Source: Dendrobium chrysotoxum (Eukaryota > Streptophyta > Magnoliopsida > Asparagales > Orchidaceae). Taken from it: a stretch of 64,000 bases of DNA. The stretch's first letter is position 1. Each line of letters opens with the position of its first letter. The notes below the pieces were generated by a model. It ran no database searches and was not told the DNA's origin. It saw only the letters and a list, made by a program, of their open reading frames with translations. The stretch is from contig CM034313.1 of assembly GCA_019925795.1 (NCBI GenBank), forward strand, positions 86,211,663-86,275,662. The letters are read 5' to 3'. The position numbers and the translations under genes were made by a program. This document shows positions 43,790-55,298 of the stretch, in pieces.

Positions 43790-44061
43790 ATAATGATGAA
43801 ATAATTTTTAAAATAATAGTAATAATGATAATAAGAGGTTTAAAATAATAATAATAATAATAAAGTAATTTTTTTAAAAAATAAAAGTAATAATAATAAT
43901 AAGAATGATAAAATAGTAATAATAGTAAATAATAAAAATAATGATAGCATCAATAGTATAATAGTAATATAATAATTATTATTAAAATAATATTAAAATA
44001 ATAGTAATAGTGATTTAATGAAAGTAATTAAAGTAATAACAATAATAATCAAATAATAATG

Positions 44062-44097
<36 letters not shown>

Positions 44098-44140
44098 GAA
44101 AATAATAATAATAATAATAAGAATAATAATAACATTTGAA

Positions 44141-44189
<49 letters not shown>

Positions 44190-44200
44190 TTTAAAATAAT
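43790..44200. repeat. (AAT)n microsatellite tract
   Basis: Interrupted ATA/AAT trinucleotide runs, purest at about 44050-44190. The poly-Leu/Ile/Tyr frames through it are artefacts. Confidence 0.9.
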
Positions 44201-44359
44201 AATAATGATAATAAAAATAATTAAAAAATAATAAAATATAAATAATAATTAATCTATTTTTCTGTTTTATTTTTTTTAAATTTAAAATTATTTTAAAATT
44301 AATTATTTGAATAAAACTAATTAAAAAAAGGTTTAAAATAATAAAAAAAAAAGAAATAA

Positions 44360-45140
44360 GAAAAGGCGGCAGCGACGATCATACAGGTATCGGCACGGGA
44401 TTGGGCCCCGAAACGGCGGCCAATTATTGACCAATGATTATCATATTATTGCGGCAATCAATACCATGGGACGCATATCCACTTAGCCATGTTAACGGCT
44501 GCGGAGCGCTGTTGATCTTCCGTGGCTTCGAGTGGATGGCTGTGATGAAGCCAGACGGAGGAGGGATCCGCCGGATCGAAATTCATGGCTCGTCTAACCC
44601 CCCAGCTGCGGAATAGCCTAAGCCGAGTCCTAGAATAAGATTTTCATCTCGTTCTCGCAAACGACACGATGGAATTTTGTGAAATTTTAAACCTAACATT
44701 TAGACATACAGAGCATTCATGTGGGCATGATTTCGAGGTCTAAAACACACTGTATGAAACACTATTTAAATCTAAGTGTTCTAAACTAGGGTTAGAAATT
44801 TCACCGTGGTTAATGGACGGTTTGGACCATTTAAGGGTTCTCTAAACTTGTAGATTGTCTATGTTTATTTTTGTAGAAGGAATCGCGAGCTCCCAACACT
44901 TGGATTGATGGGAAAACACCTTGGAAGTTTCCTAGCCTATGTTCGCCGGAGATCCTGCCGCCGGCGAGCGTTTGACGGCTGGGTTTGAGTGGGGAAGGTG
45001 GGGCGAGGTCGAGGGAGCTCACACACTTAGGGTTCTTTGGCTTAGGGAGGCTAGGGTGAAAGCAAGAGTAAGATCCCCTCTAAAGAGCCCTAATTCCACT
45101 ATTTAAAGCCTTAGACCTAATATCAATGGTCAAGATTGAA
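44360..45140. other. GC-richer block within the 12.7-kb insertion
   Basis: GGCGGCAGCGACG, GGGATCCGCCGG and CCGCCGGCGAGCG stand out from the AT-rich surroundings. A minus-strand TATA-like TTTAAATA lies near 45107. It may be the promoter/leader part of the inserted element, but no coding frame is recognised. Confidence 0.35.
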
Positions 45141-45229
45141 TCAAGACTTGATTAGGAGGGAAACTAGGTTGATTAGCACGGGGGTGGGTCCAAGGGTCAT
45201 TAAGAGAGGTTTTAAATGGCTTAAATGCC

Positions 45230-47730
45230 ATTAAATTGACCTAATCAAGCCTATTTTGACCAAGGAGGACTTGGGTTGACCAAGTCAAGGGTTGACTTGG
45301 TCATCTTGGTCAATTAGACTCAAATAGGTGAGAGGTTGAGCCTAGGGAGGGTTTGAGTGGACTAGGATTTGATTAGGGCTTCATTTAGGCCTAATGGGTC
45401 AACCTGGGTTGACCTGGTCAACCAGGTTGACCCAAGGCCTGGGTCTGAGCCCAATGGATCAGGCTTGACCCACCGATCTCAATGGAGGAGATTTTGGGAG
45501 AATTCATGGTCAACACCTTGATTAAGCATAATTAACATACCAAAGCTCAAATCCTAAATTTTATTAGATATATCACAAGATCAATTTAAACTTAGGGGTC
45601 AAATAATGGCCCCTAAATTTAAATTGAGTCAAACATGCCCTTAATCAAGACAAATGGGGAAGAGAAAATTTAGACATGTTAAAAATCTACCCAAATTCAA
45701 TTCCCCAAAATCTCAGGTTATGGTGAGTTCAATTTTATAAAAAAATACCTAGAATAGCCCTAGGATACCTACTGAAATTCATTGGTTTTATGCAGTTTCA
45801 AAACCTGAGACCATAAGGCTTTTAAAGTTTTTCCTGAGATCTTTCCAATGAGTCTAAAAACACTTAAACTAGTCAAGTAGGTTGGGAGATGATTTTTTGA
45901 ATATTCCTATGATTTTTGAATTATTTAAATCCGAATTTACACAATCGGATTGTGCTTTTACATGCGGCGTGGTCCAATTGGCGGGGCAATGATTGCCTAC
46001 TGACTATGTAAATGCAGGATTGATGATAGCGGTTGGATTTGGAATTGAACGGCTATTATAAAATGAGCTCTAGAACCACGGGATCTAATCTGAACCGTTG
46101 ATCCAAATCAACAGTTAGGATTGTATCTTCAACCTCCCGCTTGTGTCTGCTATCGTAAACCTTCTCCGGCATGATATGGGAGATCCCGCTAGCAAAACAC
46201 AACCAAACTTCACATGAAGAATCTAAACAAGCCAAATCGTCAATCCAACGGTCAAAATCTGGTGGTTTGGCAGTTTGCTTCACTCTTGAGCACTACCTTC
46301 TGACTAGGAGCTCGGGAATGGAGTTTTACCTAAGAGAAGGCCTCAACGAATGAGTTTCTCTATCAAGAAGCTTTAGGGGGAGATGACAAGTTCTTCTCCT
46401 TCAGACCCCTCAGTCGGAGGATCACCAGAGGTAGGAGTTTGAGCGGGACGTGGACAGATTTTGTCGGAGCTCACTCGAACCACTGGTTGGAGAGGGCTAA
46501 AAAGTTAGGGAATGAAAGGAAAATACTTAGAGAGCTCTGGGGAGAGTTTTTGAAAGCTTGGATGCAAATGAGGCCTTCTGAATTGAAGTGTTACCCGCGG
46601 CCTTGGACGGCTTGGATCGACCGGGGAAGCCACTTGATGGCTGCCAACTGGAAGAGGATATCTCCCCAAGGTCTTCTGAGCTCGAGCCCAGCAAACCTAG
46701 AGCCTGGAAGGCTTTGGATGAGGCCCAAGGTGGAGGGGACCACTGCAGCTCCAATCTGCTTGCTCCGATCGCCGGCAGTCGCTAGATGGGTTAGGCTGAG
46801 GTAAAAAAGCTAATGGGCTTGGATGAGCTCAAGGGTAAGCTCAATTGGGCAAGAGGTAGCCCAATTTAATTAAGTGGCTTAGGTTGACCCAAACATGTAA
46901 TGTTTTGGTCCATTCGGGTCAGACCCTGGTTAAGCCAGGTCATGGGATTGATGGGAAAGAAGCATTGGGTCAAGTAGCACCCAATGCAAGTGTCAATTGG
47001 GTCTAGTCTGGTATGTGGAGGAAGTTGGCTAGGGTTAAAGTGGTTTTGACCACTTTGGGCTAGCCTAAAGGTTAACCCAGGTCAACCTAAGGGTGGGGCT
47101 GACTAGGGTTGGTGTGTTTGACCTAGGGCCTCCCAATGGAGGTATTAATTTGGCTAGGTGGGGCTTAGGTTGAGAAATGGCTCAACCCATAATGATTTTG
47201 ACCACTTTGGGTTAGCCTAATTCCCAACCCAAGTTGACCCAAGGGTTCGATCAACTAGGGTAGGTGTATTGGGTCAAGGGGGACCCAATACAACCATTGG
47301 TTTGATCCAATTTGGCTTAGAGTGAAATTTGGCTCAAAGGAAACCTCTCTTTAGGCACTTGGGCCAAGCCAAATGGCTAACCCAAGTGGGCCCAAGTCTT
47401 GGGTCCTCAAAAGGGGTCTCCAAGGAACCTAGGAGGTCATCCCATGGGTTTGGATAGACTTGGGAAGGCCTTGGTCAAGGGGTTTGAATGGGTAGAAGTG
47501 TATGGGAGATTTGGTCAAACTTAGTTGACCAAAACTTGGTTGACTTGGTCAACCAAGTTGACCTAGGGTCAAGGGTTAGATCCATTGAGTTCAAATTGAT
47601 CATATAAACTCAATGGGGGAGGTCCCAAGTCAATGGGAGCTCATTTGGTTTGAAATGGGTATTTAAACTCTTAAGGGGCACTTTGCCCAACCATGGTTGA
47701 CTTGGTCAACCAGGTCAAACCAAAGGATGG
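45230..47730. repeat. TTGACC/GGTCAA-rich degenerate repeat region
   Basis: GGTTGACC, TTGGTCAACC and CAAGTTGACC words occur dozens of times on both strands. They form palindromic clusters, e.g. 45396-45433 and 47529-47562. Short frames such as 46439-46804 are not recognised as genes. Confidence 0.6.
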
Positions 47731-48556
47731 GTTTGAGTCCAATGTGTTCCTAATGATATTTAAAATCTATTGGAATAGGTTTTGAAGGTTGATATAGCTA
47801 GGCCATGTTGAATTTTGGGGAAAAGATAAAAAAATCCCTTTAAAGGATATTTTGGTCATTTTAATCATTGGTCAACACTGGGTCAAATTGGGTCCAACAA
47901 AGTGTAGGTTACTGATCAACAAGTCTTGAAAAAGGTCATGGATATGGTTATAAGCTTTGTAAAGAGTCCCAAGTCAAATTCCACTGAATGGTATGTCTAG
48001 TGGCATAGGCCATAAATATTTGAACGTTTTGTAATCTTTGAGAATTAATTCAGTTTCTGGGGCTAGAGGCCTCAAAATGAGCTCAAATTTAGTGAGTTAA
48101 CCTTAGAGACATATCTAAATAATATGTAATTAATAGACCATAAATCAGAGGTCATTTAATTGGGTTTCAAGGTGGTACAAAAATCACCTAAAAAGGGTTT
48201 CAGGACCTGGGTCCTTAACCTTGGGATTTGGTTTAGAATCCTGGGTTTGGGCTGGATTTTAGACTTGAATGGTTGAATCTGATTTATCCACATCAATGAC
48301 AGTCAAATGCATGATTGAAATTGATTGGATATGATTTGAAGGTTGATTGAAAGTTGGTTGAAGACTGGATTGGAGCTCAGAAGTATAAAAATTGGATTGA
48401 AGGTTGGATTGGAAGCTAGACTGGGATTTGATTAAGAGTTGAATTCGAGTTTGATTGGGACCTATATGATTGGAAAGTGGGCACTTACAAATCATTAGGT
48501 CACCAAAAGAAAGCTCAGGTAGGTCCTAGTGACCTTATACAGAAATGAGGTCAATA

Positions 48557-51500
48557 GGACTCAGCTTACTATTCAATCAAATTTATTAACACCCTTCATC
48601 GAGCTAATCTTAACATTCACAAAATTTCCTACTGGACGCTCCATAGAACGATGCTTCAAATCATAATATTTTTTCTGTTTATCCTACATAGTTATTAATT
48701 TATATCTGATCAGACAAATCTTTATTATAGCATCATCCACTAAAGATGACCCTAATAATTATCTTTTTTCTCACCTCTGTCCAAGACAAAGGTGTCCTTC
48801 AATTTCTCTCATATAGATCTTCATATGGGTCATACATAAAATTGAATAAAAGTAAGTATTATAGGCAAACTCAATCAAATGAATATAATCTTCACAACTT
48901 TTGCCAAAATCCATAACACATAATCTCACCTAATCTAAGTATCTAAATGGTCCTCTCAAACTTTCTGTCAGTTTGTGGATGAAAAGTTGTCTTGAAGTGT
49001 AATCTCATAATCAGGCCCTATTAAATGCCTCTCCGTAACTTGGAGGTAAACCTAACATCACAATCAGAGATGATGACCTTTGGAATACCACAACAAAATA
49101 ATGTCTCGTATATAGATCTGAGCCAACTTATATACATAATCAGTTTGTGTGATGAGAATTAAATGTACAGACTTTGTTAGATGATCCACCACAACCCAGA
49201 TAGCATCATAGCCTTATATAGTCCTCAAAACCCATAGCAAAATTCATTGTAATTTCCTCCCACTTGTACTATGGAATATGCAACAACTATCGAAGTCCAC
49301 TTGGTCATTCATGTTTTACTTTCATCTAATTAACAAACTTCACATTTCAAAATAAAATCTGTCATATCTATCTTCATTGCAGGCCACTAGAACATACCTT
49401 TTAGATCACCATAGATCTTACTGCTTCCCATATGAACCGTATAGCCTACATAATATGCTTCATGTAGAATCTCACTTCTAAGATCTTCAATAATAGGGAC
49501 CCACAATCTATTCTTGTAGAAAATAACACTAGAATCAAATAGTCATAGTTTAGATTTCTTATCAGACTTGATCTAACCAATTAATTTTAGATACTTTATA
49601 TTTGACTTCTGAGCTTTTGAATCATCTCTTATAGAGTAGGTTGAATAACCAACTAAAATAATATGCCTGAATCTATATCCATGAATCTCACAATTTATAA
49701 CTCCAGCTTCTCCATCTTCAAATCAAAGAATCAATAGAAACAATCAGAGAAAAAGATACACCAGAAAACTTCCTACTCAAAGCATCTGCTACTATATTTA
49801 CCTTACCAAGATGATAATGAATTATCATATCATAATTCATACTTAACTCAAGCCACTTCCTCTGTCTCAGGTTCAGATATTTCTGTGTAAAAATATACTT
49901 TAAGCTCTGGTGATCAGTAAAAACTTCACACTTGACCTAATACAAGTAGTGTTGCCAAATCTTTAAAGCAAATATATATTAGCTAATTTCAAATCATGTG
50001 TGGGATAATCCTTCTTGTATGGCTTAAACCATTTGGAAGCATAAGCTATAACTTTTCTCTGTTGCATTAGAAGCATAACATAATACTTTTAGTAAAGCAT
50101 CACTAAATACTTGAAATCCGTCAGTACCAGAAGGAATTGTTAAAATCGGAGCCAATATTAAATAATCCTTCAATCTATGAAAAGCTTTGCTCACACTAAG
50201 ATGTCTAGTCCCAAGCCATTAACTTCTGAGTCAATATGGCCAAAAGTATATAAATTTGTGAAAATTCTTCTATAAATTTGTGAAAATTCTTCTATAAATT
50301 TTCTATAATAATCGCCATACTCAGAAAACTATGTACTTAGATACCGTAGTTGACCTTAGCCACTCAGAAATTGCTTGAATTTTTTGGGGATCAATAGATA
50401 TACCTACACCACTAATCATATGTCCTAGAAATACAATATTATTCAACCAAAAAGCACACCTAGTGAATTTAACATAATGTTGATGCTCTTCCAAAGTTTT
50501 TAAGACTTTCCTCAGATGAATTGCATGCTATTACTTAGACTTAGAGTATTTAGAATATTGTCAATAAATATAATGTTAAATTAATAAAAAAAAAAATCCA
50601 AAAGATCTTGTTCATCAAATTCATAAAATCTATCGGTGCATTAGTCATCCCAAAAAGACATGACTAAGAACTTGTATTGTCTGTATCTCATACTAAAAGC
50701 AGTCTTTGTAATATCTTCTTCTTTAACCTTCTGTTGGTGATATCCATATCTCAAATTAATCTTAAAAAACATAGATGAACCTGTAAGTTGATCAAATAGA
50801 TTATCAATCTGTGGCAGATGATGCTTATTATTTAAAGGTACCTTATTCAGCTTCCTATAATTGATACACATTCGCATAGTCTCATCCTTCTTCTTCACGA
50901 ACAAAATATGTGCTCCCCATGGAGACACACTAGGATAGACAAAACCTCTATCGACCAACTCCTGAAACCATACCTTTAACTCATGAAGCTTTTTTTTATT
51001 ATATACATAGATTTGGATATCATATTTGTACCAAAAAATATATTTATGCAGAACTCAAGTTCTCTATCTAGTGGTAAGCTCACAAACTCTTCAGAAAAAA
51101 AAAATCTAAAAATTCTTATACCAAAGAAACACTATCTACTCTACTCTCATATCCCTAACATAAGCCAGAAATATTAGATTACCCTTTTTCTATAGTTTTT
51201 CCTTTTTTTAGAGCAGATATTAGACATGATAGAACACTTCTTACCCCTTGAAAAACTGAACTCTCACCATCCAAAAATAAAATTACCTTCTTCTCTGGAC
51301 AATCAACCTGAGTCTCATACTAATTAAAACAATCCACGCCCAAAATACCATCAAATTTGAAAATAGGCAAAATTAACAAACTATACTTCCACTTTCTATC
51401 CAAAAATTTAACTCAGAGAGATAAAATCTACTAACAATCATACTATCTATGGTAGGCAGAATAACATGTACGGCTGAATATAACAACACAAAAGGTAAGC

Positions 51501-52930
51501 GTAACAATTTAAAGTATCTCTAAAAAATGAATGAATGACTGGCACCACAATCACATAGAACATGATAAGATGTAGCCAAAATATAAGATAGACCTGTCAC
51601 CACATCAGGAGAATCCACAGCCTCTTACTAAGTCAGACTATATACATGTGGTTACATCGGAGTCAGTCTTACAAAATAACTAGGCTCTCTTTATACATCT
51701 TCAAATTGTCTCCCTATTAAAATACCACTTCCTCTGCCTGAAGCTATATCAATATATCTCCTGGAATAATCCTCTATCTCTCTACTAATCTGATATGACT
51801 CTCAAAATGAACATCAGAAAGTTAATCAGGTGCTACCTACAAATATTCTGCAACTCTGTGTCCACTCTAACCACAATAAAAAAATTAACCTACCATCTGG
51901 TAAGACATCCTTGTATGCCTCTTACTATAACTCAAGCATACATGTATAGAACTGTCAGAACTAGTCGTACTACTACCAAAAAAAATCTACCCAGATGAAC
52001 TACCCTTTTGGATCTCAAAGGGTCCAACGCTACTTCTCTTTCTCGAATATCTACTCCCACTCTCTCATGGCTCCTGACAAAACCTCTTCCTACTTGGAGC
52101 CCACCGCTTTTAAGTAGTAGTTAGATCATTATCAATCAATCTGGCTCACTTAACTAACTCAGAAAAATTAGTAATTCATAGCAGAATCATCGAATGTCTT
52201 AGAGTATCTCATAAGCCTCTCAAAAAATGGTAACAGTTATTTCCAAAAATATTAACTAGCTATAGAGCATACATGGCCAAAGTACTAAACTCTACCTAAT
52301 ATTGCATCATAACCCCGCTTTCATGAACTTATCTTAAAAATGTCGTCTGCATCTGTTATAGGGCGGATGGAGGTACAAACCAACCTCTAAACACATCGAT
52401 AATTTATTCACAACTAATTAGATAATTTAGCCTCCCAAAAAATTTCTTCTACTATTGGCCCGCCACCAACGCTTAGCTTCACCATCTAACAAAAATACAA
52501 CCATAGGTACTCTCCTCTTAGGAGGGCACTGCATATCGTCAAAGTTCTTCTCTAATCTTATCAATCAATCCTTTGCAACCTTAGGCTCAACAGTGCCCTC
52601 GAATTCAAAGGCTTTAATCTCAAAAATATCTATAAATACCAATCCATATCCTCAACCCTATAAGAACACCTACTATGGGCCTCGCCCATCAACTGTGACA
52701 TCGTATTATAACCAATAATAAGAGTTGCACTAATAATCGGTGCACTCTGGCTCGCACTCTACCCAATATTCATATCATGCTTAAACTAATCCATTAGAAC
52801 TCACAACACACTTAGCAAATGATACATGCACATATATAATAAAGCATAATGAAAGCATGATACTACCCACAACTATCTTACACTACTACGGATCTATTCT
52901 TATAGCTTTGTTTATAATTTATTTATCTAA
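48557..52930 (-). pseudogene. Tekay/Del-like gag-pol, degraded
   Basis: In minus-strand order: gag region with a zinc-knuckle relic (YCG.SGHRVAEY, near 51850-51890); protease with DCGASHSFI near 51540; RT with SPWGAHILFVKKKD, MRMCINYRKLNK and LRYGYHQ (50958-50641); the RT thumb region near 50500-50340 (FLGHMISGVGISIDP). RNase H should lie near 49.8-50.0 kb. Integrase has HMGSSKIYGDLKGMF and KCEVC (about 49440-49350), and its C-terminal part ends at MKGV..F and KLSP by 48557. In-frame stops and frameshifts occur throughout. Met-tRNA priming and motif order fit the Tekay/Del chromovirus group. Confidence 0.85.
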
Positions 52931-52931
52931 A

Positions 52932-52948
52932 CAACTGCTCTAATACCA
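52932..52948 (-). other. primer-binding site (initiator Met-tRNA type)
   Basis: On the minus strand TGGTATTAGAGCAGTTG resembles the common TGGTATCAGAGC site of plant elements, with one C-to-T change. It lies 13 nt inside the 5' LTR, slightly further than usual. Confidence 0.72.
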
Positions 52949-52961
52949 AAAAGAAGAGGAT

Positions 52962-54323
52962 TGATGCAACCCAACCCGATATGACTCACATATATAGGTC
53001 ACATCGTGTTTTATGGTGACAGAACAAATACAGAATAGAACATACCAAGATCTTTATTTGGAGACATATTAGATTTCTTTTCAAATAATAGACATTAGAG
53101 CTTTTAATTTTTCCACTATACCTAAATTTACTCATCCACTAAAATTTCTTTATTTCTATTTATCCACAAAAGTATAAAGTATAGATTCTTGCTAAGACAG
53201 CCTCATACAACAGACAGACACATAGCAAGACATACAGAAATGTCATAACTGTCAAAAATCTAAAATAAAAATAAAAAAGGTACCTATATATCAGTCAGAC
53301 TCTAAAAATCACCCTCAACCACTTAATCAACCCTTTTTCTTTGCCCTGACGTGAAAATGAAATGTAGAATACATAATGAGCTAACAAAGCATAGCAGATT
53401 ACATTACCTAAATCATTTCTTAATAATTACAAAACCAATAACTTAAAATAAAATAGTTATTAAAATCTTAATAGTAGACTTAAAGTAGAGTGGTATCATA
53501 AAAGTATAAAATTATGCAAATAATTAAGTAGGTTATAGATTCAGAATTCAACCTTTGTGTAGAACTATGTTTTGAGACTTTAACTGTTATACAATATTAT
53601 TTTTCAGTGCCTGAATATTTTCCTATAATTTTAGAAAATTAACGTTTCAAAAATACCCGACAAAAATTTTTTCTAAAAAAATATTTAAATGTCCAAAACC
53701 GTTCTCTACAACATACCAGAAGTTATGCGATGAAATTTTCCTATTTAAAAATTATCTTGTTTTGAACACCAAAAAATTATATTTTAAATCAGAAAAATTC
53801 TAAAATCATCGAATTTTTTAAAACTAAGATAGGTAAAATACAATCAACCTCGAGTTAGACAACTTTCAGAATTGGGCCTTTAGCAAAAAGCAAACTGAAG
53901 TCTTGTAAAACTGGCTTTCTCTCTAAAAATCTTTCTCTCTCTAATCGGCTGCCTTGATGGGGTGGAATGAATCAATTTGGTAGTAAAATGATATTTTTAT
54001 TTTAAAATCAGGATCCAATGTCGCGACGTTTGATCTTACGTGCCGTAGCGCCATTGCATTGAATTAATTGGCCAAATTCCAGAGAGCCCGGTGTCACAGT
54101 GCAGCCTTCTATAGCGTTGCAGCGCCCTAGGAGAAAATTTCAGATTTCACAAACATACACACAGATCCCCAGGACCTACTCTATAACAGATTCATATATT
54201 CGCATGCATACAAAACATTCCCAGATACATGCAGATAGATTCAAATGCGAAAAATTTAGTAAGTTACATTTTTTAAATAGGGTCAAAACAGGTGCAAGTG
54301 TATCCTGATTAGTAGGTGTTACA
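52962..54323 (-). repeat. 5' LTR of the Tekay-like element
   Basis: On the plus strand it runs from TGATGCAACCC to GGTGTTACA (1362 bp, TG...CA ends). The outer end matches the LTR start at 35451. It ends about 0.4 kb before the transcribed region of the RHF2A-type gene. Confidence 0.72.
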
Positions 54324-54725
54324 CGGAGAGCCGATTAGAGAAACAAGAGGGAAAACGAAGTTAGGGTTTTAGCCCAATAAGATTTTTATATATCATTGAT
54401 AGATTTGTTAAGAATGACTCTTTCATCAGGTTAAATTTGTGTAGTAGATCTCATTAGAATCCATCATATCTAGTGCAGTTTTTTCAAACTTAATTGAATA
54501 GACATGATAATCTCCAATGAAAGGAAATTTGTTGCCTCTCACCCTCCTATAAAATTATGTGATTAGCTTTTGAAGGGTTAAACTGTAAAAGAAACAAGAA
54601 AATCAAAATTGCATAATTATAAAAATAGTTGAGTCTGTTTGGATAAAAACCTCAATTATGGGTAGAAAAGCAGAACCCGGCCGATAAAAATAAAAGTGAG
54701 AAAGCCACTTTGTTTTGGGTGATTG
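54324..54725 (+). promoter_or_regulatory. likely promoter region of the RHF2A-type gene
   Basis: AT-rich sequence between the retrotransposon LTR and the GC-richer 5' leader. No defined TATA box was fixed. Confidence 0.35.
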
Positions 54726-55298
54726 GCTTCAACACAGTTTTGAGGACGACGAGAGAGCATCAGTTCATCATCTCTTCAACCGAAGACTATTGAACCAAGA
54801 CGCGGTTTCTGCTTCGTCGCTCGTCTACTTAATTAGGGTTTCTTGATCCTTCCTCCCTTATAGTCGAAGCTCTTTAGGTATAACTCGATTCCTTTGATAA
54901 TACTTGAAGTTTGTTATTGCGGATTCGATATCTGTGTTGCCCAGTTGACCGCGATTTGCAGCAGTCTTCCTTTGATTGATGGATTTTTTGCACCGATTCG
55001 TATGTTTAGATTCTTGAGCACGCTCGAAATATATGGAATGTGGATTTTTATTTTTTTTTTCATTTGATTGTTTCTGGGCTATAATGGGTGATTCGTTGAC
55101 TGTGATCGCTATTATTCGATTTAATTGAGATTGACCAGATTTTGGATAATTGATGGGTGTTTTTTTGGGTATGTGATGTGATTCTAGGGAAAGTTTAAGC
55201 CCTACCATTGGATGAATTTTCTTTTCCAGCGTCTGGTTTTCGTTGCACTATTAATTTCTAAAAGGGGAGTTTTTTTTTTGTTTTGGGGGCGCGCAAGG
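54726..55298 (+). other. 5' UTR with probable intron, RHF2A-type gene
   Basis: A GC-richer leader (about 54726-54877) ends at TTTAG|GTATAAC. A T-rich stretch ending TTTTCCAG (55229) is the likely acceptor, then 69 nt lead to the ATG. The intron (54878-55229) is inferred from splice consensus only. Confidence 0.45.

Larger units (their letters stand above)
35854..48556. mobile_element. 12.7-kb non-coding insertion with 5-bp target duplication
   Basis: It lies between GGACT at 35849-35853 and GGACT at 48557-48561, within the integrase sequence. It starts TGTTGGTG and ends GTCAATA (a final CA may have become TA). The 5-bp duplication and TG start suggest an LTR-retrotransposon-type integration, possibly a large non-autonomous derivative, but I did not find gag, pol or clear LTR pairs at its ends. 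It contains two long direct repeats, an AT-rich block with (AAT)n, a GC-richer block at 44.36-45.1 kb and a TTGACC-rich part. Confidence 0.65.
35414..54323 (-). mobile_element. decayed Tekay/Del-like Ty3/gypsy element, split by a 12.7-kb insertion
   Basis: On the minus strand: 5' LTR (54323-52962), Met-tRNA-type primer site, gag-pol (52930-48557), then pol resumes at 35853 and ends at 35528, followed by a polypurine tract (35465-35452) and an LTR start TGTAACACC (35451). The two pol parts join exactly when one copy of GGACT and the intervening 12.7 kb are removed. Only about 38 bp of the 3' LTR is recognisable. Stops and frameshifts are frequent, so the element is old. Confidence 0.82.

Noticed and set aside
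43993..44190. poly-Leu/Ile/Tyr frame
   Set aside because: Translation of an AAT/ATT microsatellite.
46439..46804. 121-codon plus frame in the 12.7-kb insertion
   Set aside because: No family recognised, overlapping frames on both strands, no splice or start context; not supportable as a gene.
54858..55208. 116-codon minus frame in the RHF2A leader
   Set aside because: It lies over the probable 5' UTR and its intron, and has no recognised motif.
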